DNA of 15,750 bases, taken from contig JAQDPW010000011.1 in NCBI GenBank assembly GCA_027659245.1, positions 45,368 to 61,117 of the forward strand. Direction: 5' to 3'. Below, one piece after another: positions 7,601-14,653 of the stretch. The stretch comes from Streptococcaceae bacterium AM104-57 (GTDB taxonomy: Bacteria > Bacillota > Bacilli > Lactobacillales > Streptococcaceae). The translations under genes were made by a program, and so were the position numbers. A model generated the notes under the pieces. The model ran no database searches, was not told where the DNA came from, and saw only the letters and a program-made list of their open reading frames with translations. Positions within the stretch are counted from its first letter, which is position 1. Each line of letters starts with the position of its first letter.

Positions 7601-7766
7601 CCATACTGGTCAGGATGTTGGGTTCCAGATACATGGAGATGCCATTATAGGTATTGGGATGCTTAAAATATTCTTTGTTTTCAGTATCAAAATAGTTTTT
7701 TATCTGTTGGAAAATAGTTCGTCCATCCATTCTCATACGAGCAGGTAGTCTATCGGGAACCGTCAT
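4644..7766 (-). CDS. SNF2-family DNA-dependent ATPase with N-terminal SWIM zinc finger
   Basis: This large SF2 ATPase of the Swi2/Snf2 family probably moves along DNA and remodels protein-DNA or transcription complexes. Residues are numbered from the ATG at 7790. A SWIM zinc finger CxCx8CxH (Cys73, Cys75, Cys84, His86) opens the protein, followed by a long bacterial SNF2-associated region. The helicase core has Walker A DMGLGKT (Lys634), box II DEAQ (Asp723), LSGTPIEN, and QAIGRSHRLGQ (983-993). I choose the ATG at 7766 (1040 residues) because GAGG lies 8 bases before it. The ATG at 7790 has only a weak purine run and would sit at the predicted transcript start. All core motifs are intact. 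It is monocistronic and ends in a strong terminator. Confidence 0.9.
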   Translation of the reverse strand: MTVPDRLPARMRMDGRTIFQQIKNYFDTENKEYFKHPNTYNGISMYLEPNILTSMEHFDLTGFHCECKDFQNQGVCKHWVAMDLYFRSLPQVIQERIRKSSHKPSFASQLIPTLPSEELQDELLEEKAVAPSLALHGQFEIRNHSLFWTLKLQVEQAPRAYVIKDIAHFIFLIFQQEDYFVSQKIGTIRLSLDQFNQASQNLILYIKKYFIDRNEYSHLSFSYGISPRDCGRYLEAPVSYLNDLVPLFQALDVFQYVTSKAEYPLIFLDDNPFIPEEEIFKVVKSDNHYEIINTAYFGFIIQEKLWIRHNHFHIIKKEHRYFLDKLATWIYHYQESSPLIFSQENKAELMQICTIISNYVPISIPDELQIHDFIPTFAFSKTRNEIALNMMWSFGEKQVHSKQDLLTLPYTYQASKARKIYHQLLSAGFKEEFHSLSKIKIVDFFLKELPRFRTLGQVQLDESLEKLLVEDPAVIDIFDDEGFLSVQFDFSMISEDEVEKAIQALWNQESHYQTKQGKVLVFDDESLKVAQSLQDLRAKFSDGKIKMHKSRAFSLSEIFKDNEHVNFSRDFKKMAYDLTHPEEFDIKPYEVKAKLRSYQKEGVKWLSMLDHYHFGGILADDMGLGKTLQTITLLEANLKPDQKALILAPASLLYNWKEEFRKFVPHKQVEVAYGTKTERIKQIENSATITITSYPSFRSDLEHYQKQSYDYLILDEAQMIKNSQTKTAQALREFDVKTCYALSGTPIENRLEEIWSIFQIVLPGLLPSKKEFSKLSPQLVAKLIQPFVLRRKKDEVLTELPELNEHLYSNELSSSQKTLYLAQLRRMQEMIAGASADEIKRHKIEILAGLTRLRQICNTPALFLEDYTGDSGKMDSLFELLDTIREKGSRPLIFSQFTSMLDLIEQELEKKGLSHFKITGQTPSDKRQEMVNLFNQGEKDCFLISLKAGGTGLNLTGADTVILCDLWWNPAVEMQAIGRSHRLGQTKQVDVYRLITLGTIEEKIQELQESKKELFNTVLEGQESRSNLSVDDIKEILGVE

Positions 7767-7800
7767 TGAAGTAACCTCAGTTCTAATCATTCTTTTCTCT

Positions 7801-7829
7801 ATATTATCAGATTTTTTAGGAAAAGAATA
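7801..7829 (-). promoter_or_regulatory. Possible promoter of the SNF2 gene
   Basis: The minus strand has TAATAT (7806-7801) with a poor -35 TATTCT 17 bases upstream. It would start RNA near 7794, leaving a leader of about 28 bases for the ATG at 7766. Confidence 0.4.
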
Positions 7830-7986
7830 GACTTATCTTACATAAATTGCATCTTGATAGGGATGGGAAAAGTAAAGAGTTTCTCTTGAGTGTCAATTTT
7901 CCAAGTGAATCCATCTATTGCGTTAGGGCATTGAAATTTCTTTCGCTGGAGCTACTTATATTACTGGAAAGTTGAGGATTGAAATA

Positions 7987-7995
7987 TGGTATAAT
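7987..7995 (+). promoter_or_regulatory. Extended -10 promoter of the trmK operon
   Basis: TGG immediately followed by a perfect TATAAT (7990-7995) is an extended -10. No good -35 is visible at 16-18 bases. The ATG of trmK is 33 bases downstream. Confidence 0.65.
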
Positions 7996-8028
7996 AAAGA
8001 GAGATAGACTTTCGGAAAGTGAGAAAAA

Positions 8029-8706
8029 ATGATTTCAAAGAGATTAGAAACGGTAGCTTCTTTTGTTCCCCAAGGAGCTGTTTTGCTGGACGTCGGTAGC
8101 GACCATGCTTATTTACCGATTGAACTAGTTGAAAAAGGTCATATTGAAGCTGCCATCGCGGGTGAAGTTGTAGAGGGGCCCTATCAATCTGCAGTTAGAA
8201 ATGTTGAAAGTCATGGCTTGACTGAGAAAATTCAGGTTCGTTTAGCCAATGGTTTAGCAGCTTTTGAAGAAGCTGATCAGGTCTCTGTTATCACTATTGC
8301 AGGAATGGGTGGTCGTTTGATTGCTACGATATTAGAAGAGGGATTAGACAAACTTGCAACTGTTGAGCGATTGATTCTTCAACCGAATAATCGTGAAGAC
8401 GACTTGCGTATCTGGTTACAAGAGCATGGATTTCAGATTGTAGCAGAAAGCATTCTAGAAGAAGCTGGGAAGTTTTATGAAATTCTAGTTGTGGAAACCG
8501 GACAAATGAAGCTATCAGCCTGTGATGTCCGCTTTGGACCTATATTGTCCAAAGAAGTCAGTCCAGTCTTCAGCCAAAAATGGCAAAAAGAAGCCAGCAA
8601 GCTTGAGTTTGCCCTTAGTCAAATCCCAGAAAAAAATCATGAAGAACGTCAAGTTTTAGTAGATAAAATTCAAGCCATCAAGGAGGTGCTCCATGAAAGC
8701 AAGTGA
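8029..8706 (+). CDS. trmK: tRNA (adenine22-N1)-methyltransferase TrmK
   Basis: This cytosolic SAM-dependent enzyme methylates N1 of adenine 22 in the D-loop of tRNAs, a Gram-positive modification. The 225-residue protein has the SAM-binding [10 protein letters not shown] at 21-30, IAGMGG at 90-95 and the LQPN catalytic-loop motif at 117-120. The C-terminal third (about 185-225) is helical and charged, as in the coiled-coil tail of the family. Length is normal. It opens an operon: its last 14 bases overlap the next gene, and the ribosome site of that gene lies inside its coding sequence. The paired trmK and Nif3 genes are a common arrangement in Firmicutes. Confidence 0.92.
   Translation: MISKRLETVASFVPQGAVLLDVGSDHAYLPIELVEKGHIEAAIAGEVVEGPYQSAVRNVESHGLTEKIQVRLANGLAAFEEADQVSVITIAGMGGRLIATILEEGLDKLATVERLILQPNNREDDLRIWLQEHGFQIVAESILEEAGKFYEILVVETGQMKLSACDVRFGPILSKEVSPVFSQKWQKEASKLEFALSQIPEKNHEERQVLVDKIQAIKEVLHESK
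8681..8686 (+). promoter_or_regulatory. Ribosome site of the Nif3-family gene, inside trmK
   Basis: A perfect AGGAGG six bases before the ATG at 8693 lies within trmK and fixes the start 14 bases before the trmK stop, pointing to translational coupling. Confidence 0.8.
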
Positions 8707-9490
8707 AGTGATTAAGCGTTATGAAGCCTATTGCCCCCAAGAATTTTCTATGGAAGGCGATAGTCGTGGACTGCAGATTGGAACTTTAGACAAGGAAATT
8801 CAAAAGGTCATGGTTGCTCTTGATATCCGTGAAGAGACAGTCGCTGAAGCGATTGAAAAGGGTATCGATTTGATTATCGTCAAGCACGCGCCTATCTTTC
8901 GTCCGATTAAGGACTTGGTAGCTAGTCGTCCTCAAAATCAGATTTACATCAATCTCATCAAGCATGATATCGCAGTCTATGTCAGTCATACTAATATTGA
9001 TATTGTTGAAAATGGTCTCAATGATTGGTTCTGCCAACTATTGGGGATTGAGGATACAACTTATCTGCAAGAAACAGGTCCTGAACGTGGGATTGGACGT
9101 ATTGGGAATGTTCAGCCTCAGACATTTGGAAAATTAGCCCAACATGTCAAGCAAGTCTTTGGTCTAGATAGCCTTCGTATGGTGTATTATAAAGAGAATG
9201 ATTTGCAAAAGAAAATCTCAAGAGTGGCTATTTGTGGCGGCAGTGGGCAGTCTTTCTACTCCGATGCTTTGGCAAAAGGAGCGGATGTCTACATTACTGG
9301 TGACATCTATTACCATACAGCTCAGGATATGTTGTCAGATGGTTTATTAGCTCTGGATCCAGGACACTATATTGAAGTTCTCTTTGTTGAAAAAATTGCA
9401 GCGTTCCTGAACGAATGGAAGGAAGAAAATGCTTGGTCTCTCGAAGTTATCGCAAGTCAAGCGTCCACCAATCCATTCCATCATATCTAG
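8693..9490 (+). CDS. Nif3-like dinuclear metal centre protein (GTP cyclohydrolase I type 2 family)
   Basis: This 265-residue protein belongs to the Nif3/YbgI family, toroidal hexamers with a two-metal site. The name GTP cyclohydrolase 1 type 2 is carried over from a few members and the true reaction is unsettled. Likely metal ligands are His65 in KHAPIF (HPLIF in many relatives), His99 and Asp103 in SHTNID, and His225 and Glu228 in GHYIE, with YYHTAQD at 206-212. This is the short form without the PII-like insert of the roughly 370-residue versions. It overlaps trmK by 14 bases and is followed 16 bases later by the oxidoreductase gene, so all three are probably co-expressed. Confidence 0.9.
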   Translation: MKASEVIKRYEAYCPQEFSMEGDSRGLQIGTLDKEIQKVMVALDIREETVAEAIEKGIDLIIVKHAPIFRPIKDLVASRPQNQIYINLIKHDIAVYVSHTNIDIVENGLNDWFCQLLGIEDTTYLQETGPERGIGRIGNVQPQTFGKLAQHVKQVFGLDSLRMVYYKENDLQKKISRVAICGGSGQSFYSDALAKGADVYITGDIYYHTAQDMLSDGLLALDPGHYIEVLFVEKIAAFLNEWKEENAWSLEVIASQASTNPFHHI

Positions 9491-9506
9491 TTAGAAGGTA
9501 AAAACT

Positions 9507-10604
9507 ATGAAAAAAATTGCCATTGTAGGAGCAGGAATTGTAGGGGCCACGGCTGCCTACTATCTTTCTAAGGAAGCTGGTATTGAAGTAACTGTTTTTG
9601 ATTTTGGACACGGCCAAGCAACCAAGGCAGCAGCTGGTATTATCAGTCCTTGGTTTTCCAAACGCCGCAATAAAGCCTGGTACAAAATGGCGCGCTTGGG
9701 GGCTGATTTTTATGTGGATTTGTTGGCTGATTTAGAAAAGTCGAGGCAAGAAATTGACTTTTACCAGCGTTCTGGTGTCTTTCTTCTTAAAAAAGATGAA
9801 TCCAAACTAGAGGAACTCTATCAACTTGCCTTGCAACGTAGAGAAGAATCTCCCTTAATGGGGGAATTAGCCATCTTAGACCAAACGGCAGCAAGTAACC
9901 TATTTCCTGGCTTGCAGGGATTCGACCGCCTACTCTATGCTTCTGGTGGAGCGAGAGTGGATGGGCAACTCCTAGTGAGTCGTTTACTGGATGCCAGTCA
10001 GGTTAAGGTCGTAAAGAAAGAGGTTAGTCTAACCTCTCTATCATCGGGCTATCAGATAGACAATCAAATGTTTGACCAAGTAATTTTATCTACGGGAGCT
10101 TGGTTGGGACACTTGTTAGAGCCTTTAGGTTATGAAGTAGATGTTCGTCCCCAAAAGGGGCAACTCCGAGATTATCAACTTGCCCAAGACATGGAAGCTT
10201 ACCCTGTTGTTATGCCAGAAGGTGAGTGGGATTTGATTCCTTTTGCAGGTGGGAAATTATCCCTAGGCGCTACCCATGAAAATGATATGGGATTTGATTT
10301 GACGGTGGATAAAACCTTGCTCCAACAAATGGAGGAGACAGCCCTGCCCCATTATCCAGTTTTATCTAAAGCGACTTCAAGAGCTGAGCGCGTGGGAATC
10401 CGTGCCTATACCAGCGATTTCTCTCCTTTCTTTGGGCAGGTGCCAGAATTAGCAGGTGTCTATGCTGCTAGTGGCCTGGGTTCATCAGGTCTCACGACTG
10501 GTCCTATTATCGGTTATCATCTAGCTCAAATGCTTCAAGGGAGAAAAGGAGTATTGGATCCAGCAGATTATCCGACTGAAAGATACATTAAAAAGAAACA
10601 ATAG
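9507..10604 (+). CDS. FAD-dependent oxidoreductase of the DAO family (DadA or glycine-oxidase-like)
   Basis: This 365-residue flavoprotein oxidises an amine or amino acid, substrate unknown. The N-terminus is a dinucleotide-binding fold, IAIVGAGIVG with the GxGxxG glycines at 8, 10 and 13, and an acidic residue at the end of strand 2 (Asp32) for the FAD ribose. AAAGIISPWF (41-50) matches the flavin-contact segment of the family. The C-terminal block VGIRAYTSDFSPFFG followed by GLGSSGLTTGP closes the FAD site. There is no signal peptide, so it is cytosolic. The ATG has AGAAGG 9 bases upstream. It is the last gene of the trmK operon. No terminator is obvious before the galE promoter. DadA annotation is common for such proteins but not proven here. 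Confidence 0.85.
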   Translation: MKKIAIVGAGIVGATAAYYLSKEAGIEVTVFDFGHGQATKAAAGIISPWFSKRRNKAWYKMARLGADFYVDLLADLEKSRQEIDFYQRSGVFLLKKDESKLEELYQLALQRREESPLMGELAILDQTAASNLFPGLQGFDRLLYASGGARVDGQLLVSRLLDASQVKVVKKEVSLTSLSSGYQIDNQMFDQVILSTGAWLGHLLEPLGYEVDVRPQKGQLRDYQLAQDMEAYPVVMPEGEWDLIPFAGGKLSLGATHENDMGFDLTVDKTLLQQMEETALPHYPVLSKATSRAERVGIRAYTSDFSPFFGQVPELAGVYAASGLGSSGLTTGPIIGYHLAQMLQGRKGVLDPADYPTERYIKKKQ

Positions 10605-10646
10605 TAAACTTTTTACCTAGTTTTTACAATAGTCTTAGGAAAGTAA

Positions 10647-10675
10647 ATGACATTCCCCATCAAAAATGGTAAAAT
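10647..10675 (+). promoter_or_regulatory. Promoter of galE
   Basis: ATGACA (10647-10652), 17 bases, then TGG-TAAAAT (10670-10675, also an extended -10). Transcription would start near 10682, giving a leader of about 26 bases with CGAGGA as ribosome site. Confidence 0.75.
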
Positions 10676-10707
10676 GAAAAAAATAATCTAAGAATCGAGG
10701 AAAAAAG

Positions 10708-11727
10708 ATGCAAGAAAAGATTTTGGTAACAGGTGGTGCAGGTTTTATCGGAACTCACACTGTCATTGAGTTAATCCAAGCAGGTCACCAAGTTGTTGTC
10801 GTAGATAATTTAGTCAACAGTAGCCGTAAAAGTCTTGAAGTAGTGGAAAGAATTACAGGAGTTGAGATTCCTTTTTATGAAGCTGATATCCGAGATACGG
10901 ATACACTTCGCGATATTTTCAAACACGAAGAGCCAACAGGCGTTATCCATTTTGCAGGTTTGAAGGCAGTTGGTGAGTCAACTCGTATCCCTCTTGCCTA
11001 CTATGATAACAATATCGCTGGTACAGTTAGCCTTTTGAAGGCAATGGAAGAAAACAACTGTAAGAACATTATCTTCAGTTCTTCAGCAACAGTTTATGGA
11101 GATCCTCATACAGTCCCAATCCTAGAAGATTTTCCACTTTCAGCTACCAACCCTTATGGCCGTACCAAGCTTATGCTTGAAGAAATCTTGACAGATATCC
11201 ATAAAGCAGATTCAGAGTGGAACGTTGTCTTACTTCGTTACTTCAACCCAATTGGGGCGCATGAGAGTGGTGACCTAGGAGAAAATCCAAACGGCATTCC
11301 AAACAACCTTTTGCCGTATGTAACACAAGTCGCAGTTGGTAAGTTAGAACAAGTTCAAGTCTTCGGAGATGACTACGATACAGAAGATGGAACAGGTGTT
11401 CGTGACTATATCCACGTCGTTGACCTAGCAAAAGGACACGTTGCCGCCCTTAAGAAGCTTCAAAAAGGCTCAGGACTCAATGTGTATAACCTTGGTACTG
11501 GAAAAGGCTACTCTGTTCTTGAAATTATCCAAAATATGGAGAAAGCTGTTGGACGCCCAATTCCATACCGTATCGTTGAACGTCGCCCAGGTGATATCGC
11601 AGCTTGCTACTCAGACCCAGCAAAAGCTAAGGAAGAGCTCGGATGGGAAGCAGGACTTGGTATTACAGAAATGTGTGAAGATGCATGGCGTTGGCAAAGC
11701 AAGCATCCAAATGGATTTGAAGACTAA
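10708..11727 (+). CDS. galE: UDP-glucose 4-epimerase
   Basis: The 339-residue enzyme interconverts UDP-glucose and UDP-galactose, supplying UDP-Gal for capsule, teichoic acid or other surface glycans and for galactose use. It is an extended short-chain dehydrogenase. The NAD-binding TGGAGFIG is at 8-15, the SSSATVYG strand at 124-131 carries the catalytic Ser/Thr, and the YxxxK pair is Tyr150 and Lys154 in YGRTK. GDYDTEDGTGVRDYIHV and the ERRPGD segment are typical of GalE. Length is standard and all key residues are present. It lies 1 base before a surface-glycan type glycosyltransferase, which points to glycan assembly rather than Leloir galactose breakdown, as no galK or galT is nearby. 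Confidence 0.94.
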   Translation: MQEKILVTGGAGFIGTHTVIELIQAGHQVVVVDNLVNSSRKSLEVVERITGVEIPFYEADIRDTDTLRDIFKHEEPTGVIHFAGLKAVGESTRIPLAYYDNNIAGTVSLLKAMEENNCKNIIFSSSATVYGDPHTVPILEDFPLSATNPYGRTKLMLEEILTDIHKADSEWNVVLLRYFNPIGAHESGDLGENPNGIPNNLLPYVTQVAVGKLEQVQVFGDDYDTEDGTGVRDYIHVVDLAKGHVAALKKLQKGSGLNVYNLGTGKGYSVLEIIQNMEKAVGRPIPYRIVERRPGDIAACYSDPAKAKEELGWEAGLGITEMCEDAWRWQSKHPNGFED

Positions 11728-11728
11728 A

Positions 11729-12661
11729 ATGATGATTTCAATCATAGTCCCATGTTTAAACGAAGAGGAAGTACTTCCTCTTTTTTATCAAACTCTTGAA
11801 GCACTGATTCCAGATTTGGGAACAGAAATCGAATATATTTTTGTAGATGATGGGTCAACTGATAGGACTTTGGAAGTTTTAAAGGCATATCGGGAGCAAA
11901 ATTCTGCAGTACATTATATCTCTTTCTCGCGAAACTTTGGGAAGGAAGCAGCCTTATATGCAGGATTACAACAAGCGACAGGAGACTTGGTGGTGGTTAT
12001 GGATGCAGACCTTCAGGATCCGCCAAACCTCCTGCTTGAGATGAAAAAACTACTAGATCAGAATTCAGATTTGGACTGTGTGGGAACACGTAGAACTAGT
12101 CGAGAGGGAGAGCCATTTCTACGTAGTTTCTGTGCCAATCTTTTTTATCGTTTCATGCAAAAAATTAGCCCAGTAGCTCTTCCCCTAGGGGTTCGTGATT
12201 TTAGGATGATGAGAAAATCAGTAGTAGATGCAGTGTTAGAATTGACAGAATACAATCGCTTTTCCAAAGGCCTCTTTGCCTGGGTTGGTTTTCATACTCA
12301 CTATCTAGAATATCCAAATGTTGAAAGGCAGGCGGGTAAGACTAGTTGGAGTTTTAGGCAATTATTTTTCTACTCTATCGAAGGGATTGTGAATTTTTCA
12401 GATTTTCCTTTGATATTAGCTTTTGTTGCGGGTCTTTCGTCGTGTTTTCTGGCTTTAGTGATGACATTGTTTGTAGTTGTCCGTACTCTCGTACTGGGTA
12501 ATCCAACTTCTGGTTGGACCTCTCTGATGGCTGTCATTCTATTTCTTGGTGGTGTCCAATTATTGACGATTGGTATTCTCGGAAAATATATCAGTAAAAT
12601 TTATATGGAAACGAAAAAAAGACCCCTCTATCTGATAAAAGAACAGAGTGAGTCAAGATAA
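11729..12661 (+). CDS. GT2 glycosyltransferase, polyprenyl-phosphate type (GtrB-like), membrane-bound
   Basis: This 310-residue protein probably loads a sugar from a nucleotide donor onto a polyprenyl phosphate at the inner membrane face. The GT-A domain has SIIVPCLNEEE at 4-14, FVDDGSTD at 38-45 and the metal-binding DAD at 92-94 within MDADLQDPP. QAGKTSWSFRQL (201-212) is typical of the family. Two membrane helices (about 228-252 and 264-286) and a basic C-terminus follow. I choose the ATG at 11729 because the motifs begin immediately after it. The same frame stays open back to 11441, but only as an out-of-frame reading of galE. Only 1 base separates it from the galE stop and its ribosome site is weak, so translation probably depends on coupling. 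UDP-galactose or UDP-glucose as donor is inferred. Confidence 0.85.
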   Translation: MMISIIVPCLNEEEVLPLFYQTLEALIPDLGTEIEYIFVDDGSTDRTLEVLKAYREQNSAVHYISFSRNFGKEAALYAGLQQATGDLVVVMDADLQDPPNLLLEMKKLLDQNSDLDCVGTRRTSREGEPFLRSFCANLFYRFMQKISPVALPLGVRDFRMMRKSVVDAVLELTEYNRFSKGLFAWVGFHTHYLEYPNVERQAGKTSWSFRQLFFYSIEGIVNFSDFPLILAFVAGLSSCFLALVMTLFVVVRTLVLGNPTSGWTSLMAVILFLGGVQLLTIGILGKYISKIYMETKKRPLYLIKEQSESR

Positions 12662-12759
12662 GATTTGCTAAAAATAAGTCCTTCAAAAGACTATAATTTT
12701 CTGGAAAAATATGCTAAACTAGAAGAAGCGGGATTTAGAAATATAATCTCCATTAACGA

Positions 12760-12963
12760 TCAAAACTGGTCTTTGATGAGCGCGCGAGTTGGGCAATTTT
12801 TAACGGCCTCTAAGACGTCTTGACTAGGAGAAATTTCTTTTTCTAGTTGATCAGGATCATCGTAAAAACGTACAATACCATTATCATGGTAATCAAATAA
12901 TTCAGAATAAGTTTGGCATAGCCCACAGGCAATGCATCGTTCAGGTATAAGTGTGATTTTCAT
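12760..12963 (-). CDS. Small single-cluster ferredoxin
   Basis: This 67-residue acidic protein carries one 4Fe-4S cluster and would act as a low-potential electron carrier. The ligands are Cys10, Cys13 and Cys16 (CIACGLC) and Cys57 before a proline (NCP), the monocluster spacing of Fer4_13/15-type ferredoxins. The longer reading from 13029 adds a hydrophobic stretch with no family match that overlaps the start and ribosome site of the next gene, so I start at 12963, MKITLIPERC. No ribosome site precedes this ATG. A promoter places the RNA start on or next to the A of ATG, so the mRNA may be leaderless. It is an isolated minus-strand gene and its redox partner is not visible. Confidence 0.85.
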   Translation of the reverse strand: MKITLIPERCIACGLCQTYSELFDYHDNGIVRFYDDPDQLEKEISPSQDVLEAVKNCPTRALIKDQF

Positions 12964-12966
12964 ATT

Positions 12967-12972
12967 TATATT
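12967..12972 (+). promoter_or_regulatory. Possible -10 of the surface-protein and cmk unit
   Basis: TATATT lies 36 bases before the ATG at 13009 and overlaps the -10 of the opposite-strand ferredoxin promoter. No good -35 is visible, so this is tentative. If correct, the two promoters would exclude each other. Confidence 0.35.
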
Positions 12973-12998
12973 GTAATAAGAAAATAGAAAAAAAACAA
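12970..12998 (-). promoter_or_regulatory. Promoter of the ferredoxin gene
   Basis: The minus strand has TTGTTT (12998-12993), 17 bases and TACAAT (12975-12970). The predicted start is about 12963-12964, at the ATG itself. Confidence 0.6.
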
Positions 12999-13008
12999 GG
13001 AGTAAGGT

Positions 13009-13497
13009 ATGGAAAAGGAACCGTGGCAAGAAGATATCTATAACAATGAGGAAAGCCGTTCGGAGCGTAGAAGCAGAGGAAATAAGGGAACAGGAGTGGT
13101 AGCCAACCGTATTCTAACCATTTTAGCTTGTATTTTCTTTGTAATCGTGGTCGGTATGATTGCTGTTTTAATCTATCTGTCTTCAGGTGGTAGTGATCGT
13201 ACGGCAGCCTTGAAAGATTTTCATGATTCTTCTGCGCCTAAGGTAGAGGAAGTTTCTTCAACATCATCAAGTAGTTCAGTTAAAGCATCAAGTTCTGAAG
13301 CAGAATCAACTTCTTCAAGTAGTTCAGAGGAACATACAAATGCTGAGGGAACCATTACTGTCCTTGCAGGTGAAGGTGAGGCAGCTATTGCAGCTAGAGC
13401 AGGCATTTCTATTGCTCAGCTTGAAGCCTTGAATCCTGGTCATATGTCTTCAGGTTCTTGGTTTGCAAATCCTGGTGATGTTCTTAAGACAAGATAG
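13009..13497 (+). CDS. Membrane-anchored Ser-rich protein with LysM-like C-terminus (SAG1386/EF1546 family)
   Basis: This 162-residue protein probably sits in the membrane with its C-terminus outside and contacts the cell wall. A charged cytoplasmic N-terminus (1-30, rich in Arg and Glu) is followed by one membrane helix (about 33-57), a low-complexity Ser/Glu linker (83-108) and a degenerate LysM-like domain (about 113-162: [26 protein letters not shown] and a final NPGDVLK). The linker contains repeated TCAAGTAGTTCAG stretches in the DNA. AAGGAG lies 6 bases before the ATG. It precedes cmk by 8 bases, and the cmk ribosome site overlaps its stop codon. I recognise the family and its place beside cmk. 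Its role is not established. Confidence 0.8.
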   Translation: MEKEPWQEDIYNNEESRSERRSRGNKGTGVVANRILTILACIFFVIVVGMIAVLIYLSSGGSDRTAALKDFHDSSAPKVEEVSSTSSSSSVKASSSEAESTSSSSSEEHTNAEGTITVLAGEGEAAIAARAGISIAQLEALNPGHMSSGSWFANPGDVLKTR

Positions 13498-13505
13498 GAG
13501 TTAGA

Positions 13506-14177
13506 ATGAAAACAATTCAGATTGCTATTGATGGTCCAGCTTCAAGTGGTAAGAGTACAGTAGCTAAGATTATAGCTAAGGATTTTGGATACACCTACTT
13601 GGATACAGGTGCCATGTATCGTGCGGCAACTTACATTGCTTTAAACAACCAAGTAAGCCCAGAAGAGTCATCTCGACTTCTTGAATTATTGGAACAATAT
13701 CCGATTAGTTTTGGTCGTGCCGAAACAGGAGAACAGCTTGTTTTTGTTGGAGACGTTGATGTTACCAATCCAATCCGAGAAAATGAAGTAACTAATGCTG
13801 TATCTGCTTTTGCAGCCATTCCAGCTATTCGTGAAAAATTGGTTGCTCTTCAACAAGAAATTGCCCAACAAGGGGGAATCGTCATGGATGGTCGAGATAT
13901 TGGCACAGTGGTCTTGCCTAAGGCTGAATTGAAGATTTTTCTTGTTGCTTCAGTTGATGAGCGAGCAGAACGTCGTTACAAGGAAAATCTTTCAAAGGGG
14001 ATCGAAACAGATCTAGAAACTTTGAAAGAAGAAATTGCTGCTCGTGACTACAAGGATAGTCATCGAGAAACTTCGCCTCTTAAACAAGCAGAGGATGCTA
14101 TCTACTTAGATACTACAGGACTAACTATTTTAGAAGTTGTCGAAAAAATCAAGTCAGAAGCAGTTAAACATTTTTAA
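13506..14177 (+). CDS. cmk: Cytidylate kinase
   Basis: This 223-residue cytosolic enzyme phosphorylates CMP and dCMP with ATP, recycling pyrimidine nucleotides for RNA, DNA and CDP-linked lipid and wall precursors. The Walker A loop GPASSGKST is at 10-18. [10 protein letters not shown] (31-40) is the CMP-binding signature. [11 protein letters not shown] (about 128-138) supplies nucleotide-binding arginine and aspartate, and the lid with ERRYKEN follows. It has the usual bacterial length with the extra CMP-binding domain. AGGAG overlaps the stop of the preceding gene and lies 5 bases before the ATG, so the two are co-translated. A strong terminator follows. Confidence 0.95.
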   Translation: MKTIQIAIDGPASSGKSTVAKIIAKDFGYTYLDTGAMYRAATYIALNNQVSPEESSRLLELLEQYPISFGRAETGEQLVFVGDVDVTNPIRENEVTNAVSAFAAIPAIREKLVALQQEIAQQGGIVMDGRDIGTVVLPKAELKIFLVASVDERAERRYKENLSKGIETDLETLKEEIAARDYKDSHRETSPLKQAEDAIYLDTTGLTILEVVEKIKSEAVKHF

Positions 14178-14193
14178 TTGGAGCTCATAATCG

Positions 14194-14221
14194 ATTGACC
14201 ACGAGGGTGGTCAATTTTTTT
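14194..14221 (+). terminator. Terminator of the cmk unit
   Basis: ATTGACCAC and GTGGTCAAT form a perfect 9-bp stem around GAGG, followed by seven or more T. Confidence 0.92.
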
Positions 14222-14226
14222 ACGAT

Positions 14227-14255
14227 TTGTCAAATCTTCTATTTTAAGGTATAAT
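14227..14255 (+). promoter_or_regulatory. Promoter of phnA
   Basis: TTGTCA (14227-14232), 17 bases and a perfect TATAAT (14250-14255). Transcription would start near 14262, giving a leader of about 50 bases ending in an AAGGAG ribosome site. Confidence 0.8.
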
Positions 14256-14312
14256 AGTTTCTGTTAAAGAAAATTTGACAATCAAACAATCATGCAACTA
14301 TAAGGAGATAAA

Positions 14313-14651
14313 ATGAACAATCTACCAAATTGCCCAAAATGTAATTCAGAATACGTCTATGAAGACGGAGCATTGCTAGTCTGTCCAGAGTGTGCCTATG
14401 AATGGAATCTAGCAGAACAAACAGAGGTTGAAGAAGGCCTTGTTGCTATCGACGCTAATGGAAATAAATTGGCTGACGGTGATACAGTAACCTTGATCAA
14501 AGATTTGAAAGTGAAAGGTGCACCGAAAGATCTTAAGCAAGGAACACGTGTTAAAAATATCCGTATCGTTGAAGGTGACCACAACATCGACTGTAAGATT
14601 GATGGTTTTGGTGCTATGAAATTGAAATCAGAATTTGTTAAAAAGATTTAA
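14313..14651 (+). CDS. phnA: PhnA/YjdM family zinc-ribbon protein
   Basis: This 112-residue cytosolic protein has an N-terminal zinc ribbon with Cys7, Cys10, Cys24 and Cys27 (CPKC and CPEC), followed by the SH3-like PhnA domain (about 42-112) with the family segment [20 protein letters not shown] and ending [15 protein letters not shown]. The name comes from a position near phosphonate genes in E. coli, but no phosphonate function is shown for this family and no phosphonate genes are present here. AAGGAG is 5 bases before the ATG. Length matches the family. Only 2 bases separate it from the next gene, implying one transcript. Confidence 0.9.
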   Translation: MNNLPNCPKCNSEYVYEDGALLVCPECAYEWNLAEQTEVEEGLVAIDANGNKLADGDTVTLIKDLKVKGAPKDLKQGTRVKNIRIVEGDHNIDCKIDGFGAMKLKSEFVKKI

Positions 14652-14653
14652 TC

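Noticed and set aside
7801..8028. Possible regulatory RNA between the SNF2 and trmK genes
   Set aside because: No stable hairpin with a T-run or recognisable leader motif was found, only the two promoters.
11441..11728. N-terminal extension of the glycosyltransferase
   Set aside because: It is an out-of-frame reading of galE. The GT fold begins at the ATG at 11729.
12662..12759. Terminator after the glycosyltransferase (AGTC/GACT at about 12677-12694)
   Set aside because: The four-base stem and poor T-run are too weak to call, although some terminator is expected between convergent genes.
12964..13029. Longer ferredoxin with a hydrophobic leader
   Set aside because: It overlaps the start and ribosome site of the opposite gene and its own promoter, and ferredoxins of this type start at MKIT-like sequences.
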